Below, piece after piece: positions 56,949 through 64,000 of a DNA stretch of 64,000 bases (positions are counted from its first letter, which is position 1; each line of letters opens with the position of its first letter). A program made the position numbers and the translations under genes. This DNA comes from Tritrichomonas musculus (Eukaryota > Parabasalia > Tritrichomonadida > Tritrichomonadidae). The notes beneath the pieces were generated by a model. The model was not told the origin of the DNA, searched no databases, and was given only the letters and a program-made list of their open reading frames with translations. The DNA is taken from NCBI GenBank assembly GCA_039105265.1, contig JAPFFF010000001.1, forward strand, positions 6,696,001 through 6,760,000, written 5' to 3'.

Positions 56949-59900
56949 GCTCAGCCGCAGGTGGAAACTTGGTTTCCTTATTTATTTACTTCCACCTGCA
57001 GCTGAGAAGCGATAGCCGCAGGTGGAAGGCTAAATTGGTAAATAGTGATTTTCCACCTGCAGCTGTCGCAGCTCAGCCGCAGGTGGAAGATTGGTTTCCT
57101 TATTTATTTACCTCCACCTGCAGCTGAGAAGCGATAGCCGCAGGTGGAAGGCTAAATTGGTAAATAGTGATTTTCCACCTGCAGCTGTCGCAGCTCAGCC
57201 GCAGGTGGAAGATTGGTTTCCTTATTTATTTACTTCCACCTGCAGCTGAGAAGCGATAGCCGCAGGTGGAAGGCTAAATTGGTAAATAGTGATTTTCCAC
57301 CTGCAGCTGTCGCAGCTCAGCCGCAGGTGGAAGATTGGTTTCCTTATTTATTTACCTCCACCTGCAGCTGAGAAGCGATAGCCGCAGGTGGAAGGCTAAA
57401 TTGGTAAATAGTGATTTTCCACCTGCAGCTGTCGCAGCTCAGCCGCAGGTGGAAGATTGGTTTCCTTATTTATTTACCTCCACCTGCAGCTGAGAAGCGA
57501 TAGCCGCAGGTGGAAGGCTAAATTGGTAAATAGTGATTTTCCACCTGCAGCTGTCGCAGCTCAGCCGCAGGTGGAAGATTGGTTTCCTTATTTATTTACC
57601 TCCACCTGCAGCTGAGAAGCGATAGCCGCAGGTGGAAGGCTAAATTGGTAAATAGTGATTTTCCACCTGCAGCTGTCGCAGCTCAGCCGCAGGTGGAAGA
57701 TTGGTTTCCTTATTTATTTACCTCCACCTGCAGCTGAGAAGCGATAGCCGCAGGTGGAAGGCTAAATTGGTAAATAGTGATTTTCCACCTGCAGCTGTCG
57801 CAGCTCAGCCGCAGGTGGAAGATTGGTTTCCTTATTTATTTACCTCCACCTGCAGCTGAGAAGCGATAGCCGCAGGTGGAAGGCTAAATTGGTAAATAGT
57901 GATTTTCCACCTGCAGCTGTCGCAGCTCAGCCGCAGGTGGAAGATTGGTTTCCTTATTTATTTACCTCCACCTGCAGCTGAGAAGCGATAGCCGCAGGTG
58001 GAAGGCTAAATTGGTAAATAGTGATTTTCCACCTGCAGCTGTCGCAGCTCAGCCGCAGGTGGAAGATTGGTTTCCTTATTTATTTACTTCCACCTGCAGC
58101 TGAGAAGCGATAGCCGCAGGTGGAAGGCTAAATTGGTAAATAGTGATTTTCCACCTGCAGCTGTCGCAGCTCAGCCGCAGGTGGAAGATTGGTTTCCTTA
58201 TTTATTTACCTCCACCTGCAGCTGAGAAGCGATAGCCGCAGGTGGAAGGCTAAATTGGTAAATAGTGATTTTCCACCTGCAGCTGTCGCAGCTCAGCCGC
58301 AGGTGGAAGATTGGTTTCCTTATTTATTTACCTCCACCTGCAGCTGAGAAGCGATAGCCGCAGGTGGAAGGCTAAATTGGTAAATAGTGATTTTCCACCT
58401 GCAGCTGTCGCAGCTCAGCCGCAGGTGGAAGATTGGTTTCCTTATTTATTTACCTCCACCTGCAGCTGAGAAGCGATAGCCGCAGGTGGAAGGCTAAATT
58501 GGTAAATAGTGATTTTCCACCTGCAGCTGTCGCAGCTCAGCCGCAGGTGGAAGATTGGTTTCCTTATTTATTTACCTCCACCTGCAGCTGAGAAGCGATA
58601 GCCGCAGGTGGAAGGCTAAATTGGTAAATAGTGATTTTCCACCTGCAGCTGTCGCAGCTCAGCCGCAGGTGGAAGATTGGTTTCCTTATTTATTTACCTC
58701 CACCTGCAGCTGAGAAGCGATAGCCGCAGGTGGAAGGCTAAATTGGTAAATAGTGATTTTCCACCTGCAGCTGTCGCAGCTCAGCCGCAGGTGGAAGATT
58801 GGTTTCCTTATTTATTTACCTCCACCTGCAGCTGAGAAGCGATAGCCGCAGGTGGAAGGCTAAATTGGTAAATAGTGATTTTCCACCTGCAGCTGTCGCA
58901 GCTCAGCCGCAGGTGGAAGATTGGTTTCCTTATTTATTTACTTCCACCTGCAGCTGAGAAGCGATAGCCGCAGGTGGAAGGCTAAATTGGTAAATAGTGA
59001 TTTTCCACCTGCAGCTGTCGCAGCTCAGCCGCAGGTGGAAGATTGGTTTCCTTATTTATTTACCTCCACCTGCAGCTGAGAAGCGATAGCCGCAGGTGGA
59101 AGGCTAAATTGGTAAATAGTGATTTTCCACCTGCAGCTGTCGCAGCTCAGCCGCAGGTGGAAGATTGGTTTCCTTATTTATTTACTTCCACCTGCAGCTG
59201 AGAAGCGATAGCCGCAGGTGGAAGGCTAAATTGGTAAATAGTGATTTTCCACCTGCAGCTGTCGCAGCTCAGCCGCAGGTGGAAGATTGGTTTCCTTATT
59301 TATTTACCTCCACCTGCAGCTGAGAAGCGATAGCCGCAGGTGGAAGGCTAAATTGGTAAATAGTGATTTTCCACCTGCAGCTGTCGCAGCTCAGCCGCAG
59401 GTGGAAGATTGGTTTCCTTATTTATTTACCTCCACCTGCAGCTGAGAAGCGATAGCCGCAGGTGGAAGGCTAAATTGGTAAATAGTGATTTTCCACCTGC
59501 AGCTGTCGCAGCTCAGCCGCAGGTGGAAGATTGGTTTCCTTATTTATTTACCTCCACCTGCAGCTGAGAAGCGATAGCCGCAGGTGGAAGGCTAAATTGG
59601 TAAATAGTGATTTTCCACCTGCAGCTGTCGCAGCTCAGCCGCAGGTGGAAGATTGGTTTCCTTATTTATTTACTTCCACCTGCAGCTGAGAAGCGATAGC
59701 CGCAGGTGGAAGGCTAAATTGGTAAATAGTGATTTTCCACCTGCAGCTGTCGCAGCTCAGCCGCAGGTGGAAGATTGGTTTCCTTATTTATTTACCTCCA
59801 CCTGCAGCTGAGAAGCGATAGCCGCAGGTGGAAGGCTAAATTGGTAAATAGTGATTTTCCACCTGCAGCTGTCGCAGCTCAGCCGCAGGTGGAAGATTGG

Positions 59901-62779
59901 TTTCCTTATTTATTTACTTCCACCTGCAGCTGAGAAGCGATAGCCGCAGGTGGAAGGCTAAATTGGTAAATAGTGATTTTCCACCTGCAGCTGTCGCAGC
60001 TCAGCCGCAGGTGGAAGATTGGTTTCCTTATTTATTTACTTCCACCTGCAGCTGAGAAGCGATAGCCGCAGGTGGAAGGCTAAATTGGTAAATAGTGATT
60101 TTCCACCTGCAGCTGTCGCAGCTCAGCCGCAGGTGGAAGATTGGTTTCCTTATTTATTTACCTCCACCTGCAGCTGAGAAGCGATAGCCGCAGGTGGAAG
60201 GCTAAATTGGTAAATAGTGATTTTCCACCTGCAGCTGTCGCAGCTCAGCCGCAGGTGGAAGATTGGTTTCCTTATTTATTTACCTCCACCTGCAGCTGAG
60301 AAGCGATAGCCGCAGGTGGAAGGCTAAATTGGTAAATAGTGATTTTCCACCTGCAGCTGTCGCAGCTCAGCCGCAGGTGGAAGATTGGTTTCCTTATTTA
60401 TTTACCTCCACCTGCAGCTGAGAAGCGATAGCCGCAGGTGGAAGGCTAAATTGGTAAATAGTGATTTTCCACCTGCAGCTGTCGCAGCTCAGCCGCAGGT
60501 GGAAGATTGGTTTCCTTATTTATTTACCTCCACCTGCAGCTGAGAAGCGATAGCCGCAGGTGGAAGGCTAAATTGGTAAATAGTGATTTTCCACCTGCAG
60601 CTGTCGCAGCTCAGCCGCAGGTGGAAGATTGGTTTCCTTATTTATTTACTTCCACCTGCAGCTGAGAAGCGATAGCCGCAGGTGGAAGGCTAAATTGGTA
60701 AATAGTGATTTTCCACCTGCAGCTGTCGCAGCTCAGCCGCAGGTGGAAGATTGGTTTCCTTATTTATTTACCTCCACCTGCAGCTGAGAAGCGATAGCCG
60801 CAGGTGGAAGGCTAAATTGGTAAATAGTGATTTTCCACCTGCAGCTGTCGCAGCTCAGCCGCAGGTGGAAGATTGGTTTCCTTATTTATTTACTTCCACC
60901 TGCAGCTGAGAAGCGATAGCCGCAGGTGGAAGGCTAAATTGGTAAATAGTGATTTTCCACCTGCAGCTGTCGCAGCTCAGCCGCAGGTGGAAGATTGGTT
61001 TCCTTATTTATTTACCTCCACCTGCAGCTGAGAAGCGATAGCCGCAGGTGGAAGGCTAAATTGGTAAATAGTGATTTTCCACCTGCAGCTGTCGCAGCTC
61101 AGCCGCAGGTGGAAGATTGGTTTCCTTATTTATTTACCTCCACCTGCAGCTGAGAAGCGATAGCCGCAGGTGGAAGGCTAAATTGGTAAATAGTGATTTT
61201 CCACCTGCAGCTGTCGCAGCTCAGCCGCAGGTGGAAGATTGGTTTCCTTATTTATTTACCTCCACCTGCAGCTGAGAAGCGATAGCCGCAGGTGGAAGGC
61301 TAAATTGGTAAATAGTGATTTTCCACCTGCAGCTGTCGCAGCTCAGCCGCAGGTGGAAGATTGGTTTCCTTATTTATTTACCTCCACCTGCAGCTGAGAA
61401 GCGATAGCCGCAGGTGGAAGGCTAAATTGGTAAATAGTGATTTTCCACCTGCAGCTGTCGCAGCTCAGCCGCAGGTGGAAGATTGGTTTCCTTATTTATT
61501 TACCTCCACCTGCAGCTGAGAAGCGATAGCCGCAGGTGGAAGGCTAAATTGGTAAATAGTGATTTTCCACCTGCAGCTGTCGCAGCTCAGCCGCAGGTGG
61601 AAGATTGGTTTCCTTATTTATTTACCTCCACCTGCAGCTGAGAAGCGATAGCCGCAGGTGGAAGGCTAAATTGGTAAATAGTGATTTTCCACCTGCAGCT
61701 GTCGCAGCTCAGCCGCAGGTGGAAGATTGGTTTCCTTATTTATTTACCTCCACCTGCAGCTGAGAAGCGATAGCCGCAGGTGGAAGGCTAAATTGGTAAA
61801 TAGTGATTTTCCACCTGCAGCTGTCGCAGCTCAGCCGCAGGTGGAAGATTGGTTTCCTTATTTATTTACTTCCACCTGCAGCTGAGAAGCGATAGCCGCA
61901 GGTGGAAGGCTAAATTGGTAAATAGTGATTTTCCACCTGCAGCTGTCGCAGCTCAGCCGCAGGTGGAAGATTGGTTTCCTTATTTATTTACCTCCACCTG
62001 CAGCTGAGAAGCGATAGCCGCAGGTGGAAGGCTAAATTGGTAAATAGTGATTTTCCACCTGCAGCTGTCGCAGCTCAGCCGCAGGTGGAAGATTGGTTTC
62101 CTTATTTATTTACTTCCACCTGCAGCTGAGAAGCGATAGCCGCAGGTGGAAGGCTAAATTGGTAAATAGTGATTTTCCACCTGCAGCTGTCGCAGCTCAG
62201 CCGCAGGTGGAAGATTGGTTTCCTTATTTATTTACCTCCACCTGCAGCTGAGAAGCGATAGCCGCAGGTGGAAGGCTAAATTGGTAAATAGTGATTTTCC
62301 ACCTGCAGCTGTCGCAGCTCAGCCGCAGGTGGAAGATTGGTTTCCTTATTTATTTACCTCCACCTGCAGCTGAGAAGCGATAGCCGCAGGTGGAAGGCTA
62401 AATTGGTAAATAGTGATTTTCCACCTGCAGCTGTCGCAGCTCAGCCGCAGGTGGAAGATTGGTTTCCTTATTTATTTACTTCCACCTGCAGCTGAGAAGC
62501 GATAGCCGCAGGTGGAAGGCTAAATTGGTAAATAGTGATTTTCCACCTGCAGCTGTCGCAGCTCAGCCGCAGGTGGAAGATTGGTTTCCTTATTTATTTA
62601 CTTCCACCTGCAGCTGAGAAGCGATAGCCGCAGGTGGAAGGCTAAATTGGTAAATAGTGATTTTCCACCTGCAGCTGTCGCAGCTCAGCCGCAGGTGGAA
62701 GATTGGTTTCCTTATTTATTTACCTCCACCTGCAGCTGAGAAGCGATAGCCGCAGGTGGAAGGCTAAATTGGTAAATAG
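56949..62779. repeat. Satellite subfamily B: about 48 units of 122 bp
   Basis: Unit GCTCAGCCGCAGGTGGAAGA, TTGGTTTCCTTATTTATTTA, C[C/T]TCCACCTGCAGCTGAG, AAGCGATAGCCGCAGGTGGA and onward to CCACCTGCAGCTGTCGCA. Copies are almost identical apart from one T/C site (TTTACTTCC or TTTACCTCC; 14 T and 34 C by my count). The array stops abruptly in the last unit at TAAATAG. No coding frame. GC is far above the flanks. Confidence 0.97.
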
Positions 62780-64000
62780 AGAATATCAAATCAAAGATAT
62801 GAAGTGTTTTTTTTTCATCCACCTTTTCGCTCTCAAAAATTTAAAAAATATTATATTTTAATCATTTTTGAATAAAAACTCTTTATATATTAGAGATAGG
62901 ATTTTTTTAATGATAGATTTGATATACTGATATTATTCTGATTTTTTTAAGCCTATGTTCAAAATGAACTCTTATTATATATAGGATAAATTGTAAACTT
63001 TTTTGTTGGTTATTCGTTTTTTTTTTTTTTATTAAAAGCAAGGTTCCAATGAAAGGATCCTTTTTATAATAGACTGAAAAATATTTTAATATATGTAAAA
63101 ATGATTAATCATGATATTAATTCAAATTTTTTTGATAATTATAATATGAATTTGGATTGATTATTTTTGGATTTCTTTGGGTTTAAAGCTGGATTCATGG
63201 GATAGTTGAGAACTTGCAGATTCACTAGGTTGGAAATCTTTCATTTAATAATTCAAATCCAATTCAAAAAGATAATTTAAAAAGAAAGAATTCTATGTTT
63301 TGTTTTGTTACAAAATTTTTCACATTTTTTCATGAATAAAATTAAAATCATGCTTAACGCTACCAAGGAATTATTTTTATATATTTGAAATTTATTTATT
63401 TGTAATTAATATTATATTTATATCAAATAATGGATGATCGCATGCACATTTTTAGCGTCGTGAATTTATACGATTTATCCAATAATTTAAATCTTTTATT
63501 TAAAAAGTGCAAATGCTTAAAATAAAGTTTTATATTATATTATTATAAAATCATAAAACCTTTTCATCAATGAGAAAAATCAATTTGACAGTCCACTTTT
63601 TAAGAGGCCTAGTCCAAAAATTTTCGTTGCAGCTACTCTTCAAATGCTTGGCACACTGAGTAAAAAATCATTAAAGGAGCCAAGCAAAACAAGTGCGCCT
63701 TAATATTAAAAATTGGTTAAAATTTAAAAAGTCGTATTTGATACTTTCATGAAGTTAAACGACTTTTTCTGAAAATAAACTTCTCACAATTAATAAACGG
63801 GCACATCTCATTTTTCAACCCATTTGATTTAATCCTTTATTTTTTATTATAATAAAATATTATTTATCTACATTTTTTTTATTTATAATCCTGTTTTGAT
63901 ATTTTTTATGTTCAAATTGAATTATGTACGTTTATGAAAATCATAACAGATTTGATATAGAATGTCCTCAAGGACTTTTAATACGAACATCGTCACATAC
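62780..64000. other. Window end, no gene seen
   Basis: About 1.2 kb of AT-rich sequence beyond the satellite with TTCAAAAAG motifs (for example near 63262). No coding frame recognised. Confidence 0.5.

Noticed and set aside
56460-62779. CRISPR-like array
   Set aside because: The whole 122-bp unit repeats with no variable spacers, and the context is eukaryotic; it is a satellite.

Overview
The window is AT-rich (GC-richer only in repeats), has long single-exon genes and short intergenic gaps, and carries MULE, mariner/IS630-like and long-terminal-inverted-repeat integrase elements. Together with an initiator-binding-domain-like protein this points to a parabasalid protist; Tritrichomonas (for example T. 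foetus) is my best guess, inferred from style and gene families, not from a search.

Layout. 0.3-9.8 kb: a leucine-rich-repeat protein with a very long glutamine-rich tail (minus), divergent from a karyopherin/importin-beta-like HEAT protein, then a small UBL-UBA-UBA protein. 10.0-17.5 kb: one complete MULE DNA transposon with a perfect 9-bp target duplication. Its inverted arms are built from 120-bp GC-rich tandem repeats and repeated copies of the transposase promoter plus 5' coding end, making a 43-codon mini-ORF three times; a second, non-autonomous transposon sits in the left arm with a 10-bp duplication. 18.5-26 kb: a pseudokinase-Sel1 protein, a CXorf65/C22orf15-like small protein, a two-pass membrane protein and a NEK-type kinase. 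26.0-31.7 kb: an integrase-bearing element with nearly identical 1.1-kb terminal inverted repeats, starting about 32 bp upstream of the NEK start codon, followed at once by a MITE. 33.4-41.0 kb: a PPP phosphatase, an initiator-binding-domain-like protein, a Q/N-rich UBL...UBA-like protein and a divergent small membrane protein. 42-47.6 kb: an RCC1-like pseudogene split by a nest of three non-autonomous transposons (TTAA, 8-bp and 8-bp target duplications), then a frameshifted IS630/mariner-like transposase with a 789-bp MITE just upstream of its start. 48.4-50 kb: decayed coding-like sequence of unknown family. 50.4-54.2 kb: a HeH/SAP-like membrane protein, a redox-dead thioredoxin-fold secretory protein and a secreted protein with three twin-CX3C hairpins. 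56.5-62.8 kb: a 6.3-kb satellite of 123-bp (4 copies) and 122-bp (48 copies) units made of inverted CAGGTGGAAG motifs.

Several genes have an ATG slightly inside the longest open frame; I used the first in-frame ATG. The host genes do not form an obvious pathway. The main story is the repeat and transposon architecture, especially the MULE arms, whose repeat-by-repeat variants match between left and right.
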